From the NCBI GenBank assembly GCA_019694835.1, contig JAIBBE010000022.1, forward strand, positions 1 to 64,000: a stretch of 64,000 nt of DNA, given 5' to 3'. Source of the DNA: Fimbriimonadaceae bacterium. Its GTDB lineage: Bacteria > Armatimonadota > Fimbriimonadia > Fimbriimonadales > Fimbriimonadaceae. Each line of letters begins with the position of its first letter. Position 1 is the first letter of the stretch. This document shows, piece by piece, positions 8,653 to 17,346 of this stretch. The notes beneath the pieces were generated by a model. That model had not been told where the DNA came from and did no database searches. It was given only the letters and a program-made list of their open reading frames with translations. The translations under genes were made by a program, and so were the position numbers.

Positions 8653-9270
8653 CTATGCCTCCATCCTCCCATGGATGGAGGCTTCGAGGTAGTCGCCAAA
8701 CACCCGAAGCACCTTTCCTCGGTGGCTCACCTGATGCTTCTCTTCCGCTGACAGGTCAGCCATGGTCCGTCCCAACTCGGGGAGGAAGAAGATGGGGTCG
8801 TAGCCAAAGCCGCCGCTCCCGCTCATAACGTGAGCAATTCGACCCTCGCAGGTCGCCTCAAACACTTGGGTCTGCTCATCCGTTCGGGCCAACGCAACCG
8901 CGACCCGAAAGCGCGCGCCCCTTGCGGATTCCGGAGTCTCGGCCAGTTCATTGAGGATCCAGCGCATCTTGTCGGCAAAGGGCAGCTCCTCTCCCAAAAA
9001 GCGCTTGCTGTAGAGGCCGGGCTGACCGTCTAGGGCGTCAATCTCGAGCCCAGCATCGTCGGCCACACACCACTCTCCAGTTACCAGAGCGGCCGACTCG
9101 GCCTTGATCATCGCGTTTTCGGCGTAAGTCGTGCCCGTCTCCTCGGGCTCAGGTGCTCCAGGAAAGTCATTGAGCGTCAAGATGGTGAGATGAGGAAATC
9201 GCGCGCCTAGAATGTGCAGCATTTCGCCACCTTTCTTAGCGTTATGGGTCGCGACGACGAGACGATTCAC
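8653..9270 (-). CDS. rdgB: RdgB/HAM1-type XTP/dITP pyrophosphatase
   Basis: A 205-residue house-cleaning enzyme that hydrolyses dITP and XTP to monophosphates, keeping deaminated purines out of DNA. Family signatures are the N-terminal VVATHNAKKGGEM, TYAENAMIKAE, the catalytic DDAGLEIDALDGQPG, and SGGFGYDPIFFLPE near the C-terminus with SHRGK. The GTG start at 9270 overlaps the stop of the upstream gene (GTGA), which suggests translational coupling. The last residues (ASIHGRMEA) and the stop are encoded by a copy of a palindromic repeat that is also found between genes nearby. Confidence 0.95.
   Translation of the reverse strand: MNRLVVATHNAKKGGEMLHILGARFPHLTILTLNDFPGAPEPEETGTTYAENAMIKAESAALVTGEWCVADDAGLEIDALDGQPGLYSKRFLGEELPFADKMRWILNELAETPESARGARFRVAVALARTDEQTQVFEATCEGRIAHVMSGSGGFGYDPIFFLPELGRTMADLSAEEKHQVSHRGKVLRVFGDYLEASIHGRMEA
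8654..8682. repeat. REP-like palindrome, family A, inside the rdgB 3' end
   Basis: GCCTCCATCC (8657-8666) and GGATGGAGGC (8673-8682) form a perfect 10-bp inverted repeat around TCCCAT. Relatives lie at 9797, 9834, 23334 and 50454. This copy is translated as the C-terminus of RdgB on the minus strand. Confidence 0.8.
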
Positions 9271-9671
9271 TCGCGGCTTCCCGTCGGGAGGAGGTCGTCG
9301 TGCCCGACATAGAAGTGCTGAGAGAACTCGCCGGGTTTGAGCCAAACCAATGCAGGAGGCACGTTCGGCAAGAGCCACCGTGCGACGGCAACGCCCTCCT
9401 CCGGCGTCAGCGATCCGCCATCCGAACGAGTCACGAAGAGGTGCAAGAGGTCTTCTTCGCCCTCGAACTGATAAAGATAGGCACCCGCAGTACCGCCGAA
9501 TGGGTTGGCCTCGACGCCAACGCTGAGCAGCGGTCCGCCAGTGCTGGGCATGCTTTGAGCTGGATCGAATGCGGGCAGCCGAATCGTCTCGCCGCGCTGA
9601 ATGTAGTCGATCAGCGTCGCAAACACGACGCAGGCACGCTCAGATTCGTCAGGGCTCGGGTCGAAGGACAT
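9267..9671 (-). CDS. Hypothetical protein coupled to rdgB
   Basis: A 134-residue soluble acidic protein, not recognised. The ATG at 9671 lies 7 nt downstream of the 3' end of tRNA-Ser, so the gene is probably read from the same transcript as the tRNA, or from a promoter inside the tRNA gene. Its stop overlaps the rdgB start. A longer reading frame extends upstream but would run through the tRNA, so it is not used. The middle of the protein contains GGTAGAYLYQFEGEEDLLHL, then a predicted helix-rich C-terminus with TPEEGVAVARWLLP. No catalytic motif stands out. Confidence 0.75.
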   Translation of the reverse strand: MSFDPSPDESERACVVFATLIDYIQRGETIRLPAFDPAQSMPSTGGPLLSVGVEANPFGGTAGAYLYQFEGEEDLLHLFVTRSDGGSLTPEEGVAVARWLLPNVPPALVWLKPGEFSQHFYVGHDDLLPTGSRE

Positions 9672-9678
9672 AACTAGA

Positions 9679-9766
9679 TGGCGGAGCGGGTGGGATTCGA
9701 ACCCACGATACGTTGCCGTATACGCGATTTCCAATCGCGCTCCTTCGACCACTCGGACACCACTCC
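9679..9766 (-). tRNA. tRNA-Ser (anticodon GGA)
   Basis: An 88-nt class II tRNA with encoded CCA. Acceptor GGAGTGG pairs with CCGCTCC (one T-G). The anticodon loop is TTGGAAA (anticodon GGA). A long variable arm (TATACGGCAACGTA region) is present, and the T arm is GTGGGTTCGAATCCCAC. Confidence 0.97.
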
Positions 9767-9796
9767 GTGCAGACATTATAGCCGTTCGCCGTGAGC

Positions 9797-9865
9797 CCCC
9801 ATCCGTGGGAGGATGGGGCAGAGGCGAAACAAGTATGCCTCCATCCGTGGGAGGATGGAGGCATA
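9797..9865. repeat. Two REP-like palindromes, family A
   Basis: Copy 1 is CCCCATCC/GGATGGGG (9797-9818) around GTGGGA. Copy 2 has 13-bp arms TATGCCTCCATCC/GGATGGAGGCATA (9834-9865) around the same GTGGGA loop. They sit between tRNA-Ser and the anti-sigma-like gene, 16 nt apart. The shared core with compensating arm changes implies a maintained hairpin. Confidence 0.85.
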
Positions 9866-9889
9866 GGTTTTGGGCGATCAAGGACGCTC

Positions 9890-10747
9890 CTACTGATGCA
9901 GGATGTACAGGCTGCCCGAAAGCTGATTCAGGCTCAAGGCCTTGTCGCCAACCGTCATCGTCGCATCCACCGGATTGGTGGAATCGAACGACCAAGTTGC
10001 CTTTTCGGCGAGATTCGAGACTTCCAGTTCGACCGTGACCTTATAGAATCCAGATAAGGCGAGGGCCAAATCCTGCACGGATCCGGAGCCCGACTTCACC
10101 GAAACCTGCTGGGTGCCGGGAACGACGACCAGAATTCGGGTCTCGCCCTTCTCGATCGACATCAGCGCAGGCTTATCGCTTCGATTTACGAGCGCCTGAT
10201 TCAGTTCGAGTCCAGGTTTGAGCTCGGTCTCGGAGATCACTTTGCCGTCGACGCCTTCGCGAACCGTCAATTTCTCGACGGCGCGTTGCGACGCCGAAGC
10301 CGGATGCTTGTACTCAAGTCGAATCGTTCCGTTGACATCCTTGATTGATGGCGGGGCGACGACCGGGGCAGCAACGCCAGCGGTGCTGGTTGATCCCGAA
10401 TTCGAACCCTTGATCGCAATCAGAGCCGCGACGAGTGCCACGCAGGCGGTGCCGGCTAGGGCAAAGCTCTTCCACCAGCCGCCGATGCCTTTGGCGGTGG
10501 TTTCTCGCTTGGATTCGTAAATCTGCTTGTCAAGCCGGGCAGAGATGCGCTCGTGCAGATCTGATGGGACCTCCACGGGCTGGTCCTTCAAGGTGTCGAG
10601 TCGGCGCATGACCTGCTCGAATGCCTTGTATTCAGCGTGAAGCTCCGAATCGGAGTTCAGCCTCCGTTCGAATGTCTGCCGGATCGCTCGATCCATGCTT
10701 CCTTCGTAGTATGCGGAAAAAAATTCTCGCGCTTTGTTCGCGTTCAT
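9890..10747 (-). CDS. Membrane-anchored anti-sigma-factor-like protein
   Basis: A 285-residue single-pass protein encoded 24 nt downstream of an ECF sigma factor gene. The cytosolic N-terminus (about 85 residues) is helical and begins with NANKAREFFSAYYEGSMD, an arrangement typical of anti-sigma domains, but it lacks the HxxxCxxC zinc motif of ZAS proteins. A membrane span lies near residues 90-110 (WWKSFALAGTACVALVAAL). The roughly 170-residue extracytoplasmic part is beta-rich and ends in a hydrophobic strand. By position it should bind the sigma factor and release it on an envelope signal; this role is inferred. Confidence 0.8.
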   Translation of the reverse strand: MNANKAREFFSAYYEGSMDRAIRQTFERRLNSDSELHAEYKAFEQVMRRLDTLKDQPVEVPSDLHERISARLDKQIYESKRETTAKGIGGWWKSFALAGTACVALVAALIAIKGSNSGSTSTAGVAAPVVAPPSIKDVNGTIRLEYKHPASASQRAVEKLTVREGVDGKVISETELKPGLELNQALVNRSDKPALMSIEKGETRILVVVPGTQQVSVKSGSGSVQDLALALSGFYKVTVELEVSNLAEKATWSFDSTNPVDATMTVGDKALSLNQLSGSLYILHQ

Positions 10748-10771
10748 GCAAAGTCCTCGGGTGGTTCGACT

Positions 10772-11368
10772 TCAGTCGAGTTGGAAAAGTTCCTCGTCCT
10801 TCACCAGCAATTCACGAAGACTTAATCTCGCCCGGTTCAGACGGCTCTTGACCGTACCCAGCGGAAGGTCCAAGGCCTCCGCGATCTGCTCGTAGCTGAG
10901 CATTTCGACGTGGTACATAACGAGCATCGCTCTTTGATACTCCGGAAGCTGCTGGATCGCGTCTTGAACGGCTTGCTCTCTCGCGATTTTCTCGACTTCG
11001 AGGTCGGGACCGGGACCATCGTCCTCGATCTGACGCTCCACCTCTCCGCTGGAGGTCTGCATCGTCTGCTCGAGGCTGACCGTCTGCTTGTTCTTCTCTT
11101 TCTTCTTCAGGTCGAGGTAGCAGTTCGTAAGGATGCGGTACATCCAGGTCGTGAAGGCGCTTTGCGAGCGGAAATTTTGCAGCGCGTTGTAAATGCGGAT
11201 GAACGCGTCGGCGACGATGTCGGACGCCTCGTCCGGGTTCGAGGTCAGCCGGAAGGCGTATTGATAGGCCCGCTTCTCGTGGCGGTGAACCAGGTCATTG
11301 AAAGCCGTACGGTCGCCTTGTTGGCACCGCCGGATCAGGACCGCATCATCGGAGAGTCCGTAGCTCAT
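10772..11368 (-). CDS. ECF-family RNA polymerase sigma factor
   Basis: A 198-residue group 4 sigma factor. Region 2 spans roughly residues 10-80 (DRTAFNDLVHRHEKRAYQYAFRL, then FTTWMYRILTNCYLD). An acidic linker follows, and region 4 carries the helix-turn-helix around MLSYEQIAEALDLPLGTVKSRLNRAR. The ATG at 11368 overlaps the stop of the upstream DUF4446 gene (ATGA), so the two are coupled; the anti-sigma-like gene follows. Probable role: redirecting RNA polymerase in response to envelope stress. The target promoter motif cannot be deduced from one locus. Confidence 0.95.
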   Translation of the reverse strand: MSYGLSDDAVLIRRCQQGDRTAFNDLVHRHEKRAYQYAFRLTSNPDEASDIVADAFIRIYNALQNFRSQSAFTTWMYRILTNCYLDLKKKEKNKQTVSLEQTMQTSSGEVERQIEDDGPGPDLEVEKIAREQAVQDAIQQLPEYQRAMLVMYHVEMLSYEQIAEALDLPLGTVKSRLNRARLSLRELLVKDEELFQLD

Positions 11369-11886
11369 GAATGAATCAGGCTCTTGCCCCGCTCCCCGGC
11401 GGCCTCGGCAATCGCCTTCTGCTCCTCCTCGCTCAGGCTGTACTCGCACCGACCGTTGCTCAGAGGCTTACAGTATACGCGGCAGTCCGACCGACCGACC
11501 ACACTGGAGATCACCGCCCCATTCCCGCGCTCGTCGTAGACCGCGAGGGCGAAGCTCTGGGTGCCCGCCATGTCGCCGAAGGCGTCATAGCGGACGATTC
11601 CCATGTAGCGCTTCGAGGTTCGCATTTTCTTTTCCAACGTTTCGAGGCGCTCGTCGGTCTGCGCAAATTGCTGATCGATCACGGCTCGCTCCCGAAGCTG
11701 CTGCACGAGGAGTCGCTCCAGATTCTCGCCGCCGGTGCCTTCTAGCAAGGTACGCCACCGAGAGCGGATTCGGCGGATTTCGAGGCCTTGCCGGACGACC
11801 AAAAGGGCCATCGCCCCCAAAAGGACGCAAAAAACGAGCAAGATCGTTCCGGAATTGGCTTGGAGGGTATGGAGAATCTGTTCCAT
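11365..11886 (-). CDS. DUF4446 membrane-anchored protein
   Basis: A 173-residue protein with one N-terminal membrane span (residues about 13-31), a coiled-coil-like charged segment (LERLLVQQLRERAVIDQQFAQ) and a C-terminal DUF4446 domain. The family signature is clear in VRYDAFGDMAGTQSFALAVYDERGNGAVISS, given here in parts, and the following YCKPLSNGRCEYSLSEEE. The domain occurs mostly in Firmicutes and related phyla, and its role is unknown. It is first in the operon with the sigma and anti-sigma genes, with a 4-bp overlap, which suggests a link to that signalling circuit. Confidence 0.85.
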   Translation of the reverse strand: MEQILHTLQANSGTILLVFCVLLGAMALLVVRQGLEIRRIRSRWRTLLEGTGGENLERLLVQQLRERAVIDQQFAQTDERLETLEKKMRTSKRYMGIVRYDAFGDMAGTQSFALAVYDERGNGAVISSVVGRSDCRVYCKPLSNGRCEYSLSEEEQKAIAEAAGERGKSLIHS

Positions 11887-12058
11887 CGGACTACAATTGG
11901 AATAGAACTAACCGTAGGAGTATAGCCGGGGCAAGAGTATTGGTTCATGAGGAAGACGGCAACGAGACAGTGGCTCGTTCGTGCTTCTCGACAATTCGAG
12001 CGAAACTGGGCGGTTTCGCGTCGGCAAGGCATCCGTCTCGCCGTGCCCCCGCATCCCA

Positions 12059-12499
12059 ATGAAGCTAAAAAACAAAAGGAAAGCCTTTACCGGATTCGGA
12101 GCCGTGCTGCTGTTTGCGCTGGGTTTCGCGATCTTCTTCCGCACTTATTTCCAGACCATCCAGGTCAGTGGCGAGTCGATGGAGCCGACCCTGCGCAACG
12201 GCCAGCGGGTGCTGGTCAGTCACGCCTACTCCCTGATCGGCGAGATTCGGAAGAACGACATCGTGGTGCTCAAGGGCAAGAATCCCGGCGAGTTTCTGAT
12301 CAAGCGCGTCCACGCCCTCGGCGGCCAGACCGTCGACTGGCTCAACGTCCCCAGCCTGTGGCGCATCGATCAGGGGAAATACACCGTCCCCGAGGGCGAC
12401 ATCTACGTTATCGGCGACAATTACCAAGTGTCCGAAGACAGCCGGAAGTACGGTCCGTTCCCGATGTCCGATGTCATCGGCAAGGTGGTGATCTTTTGA
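12059..12499 (+). CDS. lepB: Type I signal peptidase
   Basis: A 146-residue membrane serine protease of family S26 that removes signal peptides after Sec export. A single membrane span lies near residues 12-28. The catalytic Ser40 is in SGESMEPTL, the general base Lys82 in LIKRVHALGGQ, and box E is the GDN followed by SEDSR. It is shorter than E. coli LepB and close to the Gram-positive and minimal forms. An in-frame upstream extension exists, but the N-terminus beginning MKLKNKRKAF fits the family. Its stop overlaps the TTG start of the Nudix gene. Confidence 0.93.
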   Translation: MKLKNKRKAFTGFGAVLLFALGFAIFFRTYFQTIQVSGESMEPTLRNGQRVLVSHAYSLIGEIRKNDIVVLKGKNPGEFLIKRVHALGGQTVDWLNVPSLWRIDQGKYTVPEGDIYVIGDNYQVSEDSRKYGPFPMSDVIGKVVIF

Positions 12500-12984
12500 G
12501 GAAGTTCCCCACTGGTCGATTTGGGCGACAGCGTCTGGAGTTCTTTCCTGCGCCCTATCGCGCCCCGTTGCGTGCGTTTGCAGCCTTGGTCTTTCCGTGG
12601 CGGGACGAGCAAGTGCTCATCTGCAACATCGAGGACCGCGGCTGGTGCATCCCCAGTGGGCGCGTGGAGCCCGAGGAGACCTCCTACGAAGCCGCGCACC
12701 GCGAAGCCCAAGAGGAAGCTGGCGCTGTGCTCTCCGACCTTCAGTACCTGGGCTGCTACCGCGTCACCGAGCGCAACGAAGTCCGCTGGGTCGACGTCTA
12801 CGCGGCTCACGTGATGGACTTGGTGGAGATCGGCCTTCCCGAGGAGTCTTTGGGACGCCAGTTCGTCATGCCGCACGAGCTGCCGGACATTTATCACCTC
12901 TGGAACGACCTCACCCGCGAAGTCTTTGCGTTCTCGAAGGAGGTGCTGGACAGGCACCGGGAAGCGGTCGAGAGCATCAACTGA
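12496..12984 (+). CDS. Nudix hydrolase
   Basis: A 162-residue enzyme that cleaves a nucleoside diphosphate linked to some group X. The full Nudix box is present: G, five residues, E, seven residues, then REAQEEAGA. The TTG at 12496 overlaps the lepB stop (TTGA), giving a coupled pair, and no better start exists before the first conserved strand. Substrate specificity is unknown. The C-terminal half is helical and ends with KEVLDRHREAVESIN. Confidence 0.9.
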   Translation: MRKFPTGRFGRQRLEFFPAPYRAPLRAFAALVFPWRDEQVLICNIEDRGWCIPSGRVEPEETSYEAAHREAQEEAGAVLSDLQYLGCYRVTERNEVRWVDVYAAHVMDLVEIGLPEESLGRQFVMPHELPDIYHLWNDLTREVFAFSKEVLDRHREAVESIN

Positions 12985-13299
12985 ATCCGGTCCCCTCCAC
13001 CGGAAAGGTGGAGCGTCAGGGAGGGGGCGCGCACTGGCAATCACGGAAGCACAGCATAACCAGGCCCCCTGCCGACGCCCTTTGTCCGCAGGACAGATGG
13101 TCCTTCCGGTGAATGATTAGCGGGCGGAGTGGCGGTCCACGATGACGGCACCAACCAGCGTAAGTCGTCTCTGTGGACGGTAGCGTGGACGAGAAAACTG
13201 CGGGGTGGACGCGAAAAGACCGAATCCGTCCATGGCCTCGTCCTTAGCTGCCCTCAATAATCCCAGTGTCAAAGCGCAATGGCGCAAACACAGGAGAAA
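12985..13299. other. Intergenic region with a GC-rich repeat (family B)
   Basis: No gene seen. At 12988-13035 lies a repeat unit starting CGGTCCCCTCC, with a CTCCACC/GGTGGAG hairpin and the trailing GGGAGGGGGCGCGCACT, closely matching a unit at 46514-46560. The rest contains no clear promoter. AGGAG at 13292-13296 is the ribosome-binding site of the next gene. Confidence 0.6.
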
Positions 13300-14892
13300 A
13301 TGAACGTGCAGACAAACAAACTCAATCGAAACACATTCGGCCGAACTGCGGCACTCGCCCTCAGCGTTGCCCTTGGTGTCTCGGCCCAAGCCTTCAACCA
13401 GTATCAAGTCGTCGATTTGGGCCTGCTCTCAGGCGGTTCCTTCAGCAAGGCAACTGGCGTCAACGACAAGGGCAACGTCGTGGGGTACGCCGACAACAAC
13501 CAGGGCCGCTGGCGCGGATTCTACTGGAATGGTTCGTCGATGACCACGATCAATCCGGATGCAAGTGGTGATAATGGCGCGGGCATGCAAGCACTGAACA
13601 GCGTTTGCATGGGTATCAACAACGACAACGTCGTGGTTGGCTACCGGGACCGATATTACAGCCTTCACAGTGAGAACAAGGACCGTGCCTTCAAGTGGGA
13701 GCCGGCTGCGGGTGGATCCATCGTCAACATCTCAAATTTTGCCGCTGACTTTGCCTTCAATAGTCGCGCTTACGACATTAACGAATTCGACACCGTGACG
13801 GGGCATGCGACGGGTAAGAACGGCAGCACAGCCTGGCAGCCATTCCGCTATACGACCAATGCCGGTACCACTTGGACCGGCTCACTTACCGGATCGATTC
13901 TCGACAACTGCTATGCGTTTGGAATCAACGAATCGGCGCAACTTGCTGGCTACGGCGAGAATGCCCTCAATGAGAACATTGCCTATCGCTTTGTCTTCCC
14001 GAACTTCATCCAGCTTGGCAAATTCCCGAATCCTCTGATCTTTGAGCCGCCGTTCGAGACCTTCGGCTCCGACCTGAATGATGCGGGTACCGTGTCGGGC
14101 TACTACAAGGTCGATTTCAATACGTTCCGGGCCTTCAAGAGGACGAGTTCCGGAAGCTACGAAGATCTCGGCTTGTTGCCAGGCTCGGACCAAGCTGACG
14201 ACAGCGCCATGGCAGCAGCAATCAATAACAACGGCGACGTCGTTGGTGATGTCGAGGTTGGTAACACTTTCCATCGAGCATTTCTTTACATGAATAACGG
14301 TCGATCGATGATTGACCTCAACACCATGATCCCTGCCAATTCCGGTTGGACGCTGGAGTTCGCGACCGACATCAGCGATAAGGGACACATTGTGGGATAC
14401 GGTAAGAAGAGTGGAGTTACCAAGGCGTTCCTCCTCAAGCCGACCGTGATCGTATCGGGCACGATCTCGCTGCAAGATTGGACGCAGAGCCTCGCGGGTC
14501 GTCAGGTCGCCATCCAGGTCATCGATGCGGCCACTAACTCGTATGATGAAACAAACATCGTGACCTTGAACGCGGCCGGGCAATACTCGTTCCAGACGAC
14601 TCGAACTGGGATGAAATACCTAAAGGTTGCCCACTCTCACTGGCTGATCAAACACTCGCCGACGATGAACTTCACGTCGAACTTCTCCAACGTGAACTTT
14701 AGCCTGGTCAATGGCGACATCGATAGCGATAACGAAGTAGGCATCGGCGACTATGCCATGCTCTCAGCCGCTTACAACACCGTCCCGGGGGACCTCGCCT
14801 GGCTTCCGAATGCTGACCTCAATGGCGATGATGCCGTCGACATCGGCGATTACGCAATCTTGTCCGCGAACTATGGAATGAACGGCGACTAA
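13300..14892 (+). CDS. Secreted HAF-repeat protein with dockerin-like C-terminus
   Basis: A 530-residue exported protein. The signal peptide spans about residues 1-32 and ends near SAQAFNQY. The body has at least five HAF-type repeats with the pattern A-x-x-I-N-x-x-G-x-V-V-G (for example AINNNGDVVGD, DISDKGHIVGY), expected to form a beta-propeller-like surface domain. A carboxypeptidase-regulatory-like beta domain follows. The final 60 residues hold two dockerin-type DxDxDxxV...DYAxLS segments (DIDSDNEVGIGDYAML, DLNGDDAVDIGDYAIL), probably calcium-binding. The same C-terminal pair of domains ends the protein at 51565-53418. The ATG at 13300 is chosen for its AGGAG; an in-frame ATG lies 21 nt upstream. 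Confidence 0.88.
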   Translation: MNVQTNKLNRNTFGRTAALALSVALGVSAQAFNQYQVVDLGLLSGGSFSKATGVNDKGNVVGYADNNQGRWRGFYWNGSSMTTINPDASGDNGAGMQALNSVCMGINNDNVVVGYRDRYYSLHSENKDRAFKWEPAAGGSIVNISNFAADFAFNSRAYDINEFDTVTGHATGKNGSTAWQPFRYTTNAGTTWTGSLTGSILDNCYAFGINESAQLAGYGENALNENIAYRFVFPNFIQLGKFPNPLIFEPPFETFGSDLNDAGTVSGYYKVDFNTFRAFKRTSSGSYEDLGLLPGSDQADDSAMAAAINNNGDVVGDVEVGNTFHRAFLYMNNGRSMIDLNTMIPANSGWTLEFATDISDKGHIVGYGKKSGVTKAFLLKPTVIVSGTISLQDWTQSLAGRQVAIQVIDAATNSYDETNIVTLNAAGQYSFQTTRTGMKYLKVAHSHWLIKHSPTMNFTSNFSNVNFSLVNGDIDSDNEVGIGDYAMLSAAYNTVPGDLAWLPNADLNGDDAVDIGDYAILSANYGMNGD

Positions 14893-14920
14893 GACCGTCA
14901 CCAAGACTCTCCCAACCCTT

Positions 14921-14948
14921 GCCACCGGTGTGCACCGGTGGCTCTTTT
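14921..14948 (+). terminator. Rho-independent terminator
   Basis: GCCACCGGTG (14921-14930) and CACCGGTGGC (14933-14942) form a near-perfect stem, followed by TCTTTTT. It lies 28 nt after the stop of the HAF/dockerin gene. Confidence 0.9.
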
Positions 14949-15031
14949 TGTTCAAATCGTCTTACCCAAGCTGGCCTCATATGACTTATATGACGAATAT
15001 GTTGTATTGGACCTATCTGGAACGGGTTGGG

Positions 15032-15997
15032 CTAGACCGACTGGCCCATGGCGCGGAACTTCTGGTAGCGCTGCTCCTTCAGTTCCTCTCCGCTCAAAGT
15101 ACCAAGCGAACCAAGCGCCGATAGCAAAGCACCTTTGATCGTCTCCGCCGATCCCGCCGGATCGCGATGCGCGCCGCCAAACGGTTCAGGCAGGATTTCG
15201 TCCACCAAACCCAGTTCCAGGGCAGATTGGGCAGTCAATCGCAACGCTGCCGCGGCTTGGGCACCTTTATCAGGCTGCCGCCAGAGAATCGCCGCACAAC
15301 CTTCCGGTGGGATGACGCTGTAGATCGAGTGCTCGAGAATCAGAACCTTGTTCGCGCAGGCGATGCCGATGGCACCACCCGAGCCACCTTCACCGATGAC
15401 CACGGAAACCACCGGCACCCTCAGGGCGAACATCGACATCATGGATGCGGCGATGGCTTCACTGATACCGCGTGACTCGCTCTCTACCCCGGGGTCGGCA
15501 GCAGGAGTGTCGACGAAGGTGACGACTGGGAGTGAGAAACGATCCGCCATCTCGAACATGCGGATCGCCTTGCGGTAACCCTCGGGCTTGGCCATCGCGA
15601 AGTTTCGATACTGCCGATCTTGGATGGTGCGGCCCTTTTGGTGGCCGACGATCATGCAGGGGCGACCATCGAGCATAGCGGGTCCGGCCACGATCGCATG
15701 ATCGGCACCGTACCGCCGGTCGCCGTCCAATTCGACGAAATCATCGAAGATCGCGTTGATGTAGTCGAGGGTGTAAGGTCTGGGCTCAGCACGTGCGACG
15801 AGGACCTTTTCCCAGGGGCCAAGGCGGCTGTAGACGATGGAAATGTAATTGTCGCGACGGCGCTCGAACTCCTCTATCTTGGCGTCGATCTCTTCCTTGC
15901 GATGGGGTTCGGTACGAGCGGCCAGCCGCAATTTGGCAAGGGCCTCATCGAGCTCGATCAGCGGTTTTTCCCATTCCTTCCAAGATTTTGCCGCCAT
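15032..15997 (-). CDS. accA: Acetyl-CoA carboxylase carboxyltransferase subunit alpha
   Basis: A 321-residue subunit that, with AccD, transfers CO2 from biotin to acetyl-CoA to give malonyl-CoA in fatty acid synthesis. Family features are the N-terminal helical region with FERRRDNYI, RPYTLDYI, FVELDGDRRYGADHAIVAG, VGHQKGR, FVDTPAADPG, the oxyanion-hole segment GEGGSGGAIGI, and SVIPPEGCAAILW. Length matches the family. It lies 15 nt downstream of waaA and is probably co-transcribed with it, linking lipid and LPS synthesis. Confidence 0.97.
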   Translation of the reverse strand: MAAKSWKEWEKPLIELDEALAKLRLAARTEPHRKEEIDAKIEEFERRRDNYISIVYSRLGPWEKVLVARAEPRPYTLDYINAIFDDFVELDGDRRYGADHAIVAGPAMLDGRPCMIVGHQKGRTIQDRQYRNFAMAKPEGYRKAIRMFEMADRFSLPVVTFVDTPAADPGVESESRGISEAIAASMMSMFALRVPVVSVVIGEGGSGGAIGIACANKVLILEHSIYSVIPPEGCAAILWRQPDKGAQAAAALRLTAQSALELGLVDEILPEPFGGAHRDPAGSAETIKGALLSALGSLGTLSGEELKEQRYQKFRAMGQSV

Positions 15998-16012
15998 GTC
16001 GGACCTCCGAGT

Positions 16013-17284
16013 CTACCTTCCGGACCCGGCCGCGTCCGCGATGGCCTGCGCGTAGCGGGCGCTTGCGCCCCTATGGCGTTGGACCATTGCCGAAGCGGCC
16101 GCACCCATCTTTTGTCGCTCGTTGGGGTTCGTGAGAAGGCGTCGAAGCGCTGCAGCAAGCTCCGCCGAGTCCGAACATTGAATCGCAGCGCCTTGTGAGT
16201 CGGCTCCGGCAGTAGCTTCGCGGAAGTTCTGCATGTGGGGCCCATGCAACACTGGTACCCCCTGTGCCAGGGGCTGGATAAGATTCTGACCTCCAAGATT
16301 CGCGAATCCCCCGCCGATAATCGCGACATCAGCGATCGCATAAATTTTCGCGAGCTCGCCGTAGGTGTCGAGGAGCAGATAGTGCGAGTCGCCGAGAGGT
16401 AGGGCTTCAGACCTCCGCCTGACTGCACCAAAGCGCTTCGCCGCGTCGACCGCCAGTTCATCCGCTCGCTCCAGATGCCGAGGCGCATGGATGGTCACCG
16501 CTCCTAGATCCTTGACTTGCTCGAGCGCATCGAGAACCACGCGTTCATCTTCCTCCCCTCGGGTCGAACCGACGACGATAACGAGCGATTCCGGACGAAT
16601 GCCAAGTTCTTTGCGCAAAGCATCTCTGTCGACCTCGATTTCCTGAGCTGCCTCGTCAAACTTGCAGTTGCCCAAGACCTCGGCCTTCGAAGCCCCAAGC
16701 GCCAGGATGCGTTCCGCGTCCTTTTCCGACTGCATGAGGGCCAGGTCAAGGTCCCGCAACATCGCGCGGTAGAAGAACGCCACCCGACGGGCCCGGGGGA
16801 AACTGCGGTCGCTGATGCGTCCATTGAGGAGGAGAGTTCTGGCGTCGAGGGCCTTCGCCGCCCATAGGAAGTTCATCCAAAGCTCCGTCTCCATGATCGC
16901 GACGACGTCGGGGCGGACTCGGGTCATCGCCGCGAGTTGAAACCGAGCGACATCGATGGGGAAGTAGATGAGGTGATCATAAAGCCCATCGGCTTTCTCC
17001 GCGGCGGTGGAATGGCCGCTTGAGGTTGTCACGGAGAGCACGATCTCGTGGCGGGGCATCTTCGCCCGGACCTCACGCAGGATCGGCAAGACGGCGATGA
17101 CCTCGCCGACCGATACGGCATGTATCCACACGCGCCGAACCCCGTCTCGGGGCGGCTCGATCGAGGAGTCGCCCATCCGTTCCTTCCAGTTCGGCTGCTC
17201 TTTCCGAGCCCGCGCGCGCAAGATCATCCACGGCACCCAGATCGGGGACGCGAGGGTGAGCAGGAAGTTATAGAGGAGGAACAT
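16013..17284 (-). CDS. waaA: 3-deoxy-D-manno-octulosonic acid (Kdo) transferase
   Basis: A 423-residue inner-membrane GT-B glycosyltransferase (family GT30) that adds Kdo to lipid A precursor. The N-terminal membrane anchor is MFLLYNFLLTLASPIWVP. Typical motifs are WIHAVSVGEV, SVTTSSGHSTA, METELWMNFL, LLNGRISDRSFPRAR, ESLVIVVGSTRGEEDE, APRHLERADE, and GGGFANLGGQNLIQPLAQGVPVLHGPHMQNF. Starting at the internal Met gives the usual N-terminus; the frame extends 11 codons further to a GTG at 17317. Its presence indicates an LPS-containing outer membrane. Confidence 0.96.
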   Translation of the reverse strand: MFLLYNFLLTLASPIWVPWMILRARARKEQPNWKERMGDSSIEPPRDGVRRVWIHAVSVGEVIAVLPILREVRAKMPRHEIVLSVTTSSGHSTAAEKADGLYDHLIYFPIDVARFQLAAMTRVRPDVVAIMETELWMNFLWAAKALDARTLLLNGRISDRSFPRARRVAFFYRAMLRDLDLALMQSEKDAERILALGASKAEVLGNCKFDEAAQEIEVDRDALRKELGIRPESLVIVVGSTRGEEDERVVLDALEQVKDLGAVTIHAPRHLERADELAVDAAKRFGAVRRRSEALPLGDSHYLLLDTYGELAKIYAIADVAIIGGGFANLGGQNLIQPLAQGVPVLHGPHMQNFREATAGADSQGAAIQCSDSAELAAALRRLLTNPNERQKMGAAASAMVQRHRGASARYAQAIADAAGSGR

Positions 17285-17346
17285 TGGAGATTTCCCTAGT
17301 TCGAGTACCCTCTCCACGGGATGACATTGGCAAGCACCTGGTCGGG

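Noticed and set aside
8547..9865. CRISPR array at the repeated palindromes
   Set aside because: Copies are few, unevenly spaced and self-complementary, with no spacers or cas genes.
9267..9995. Longer version of the hypothetical gene beside rdgB
   Set aside because: It would translate through tRNA-Ser and two palindromic repeats.
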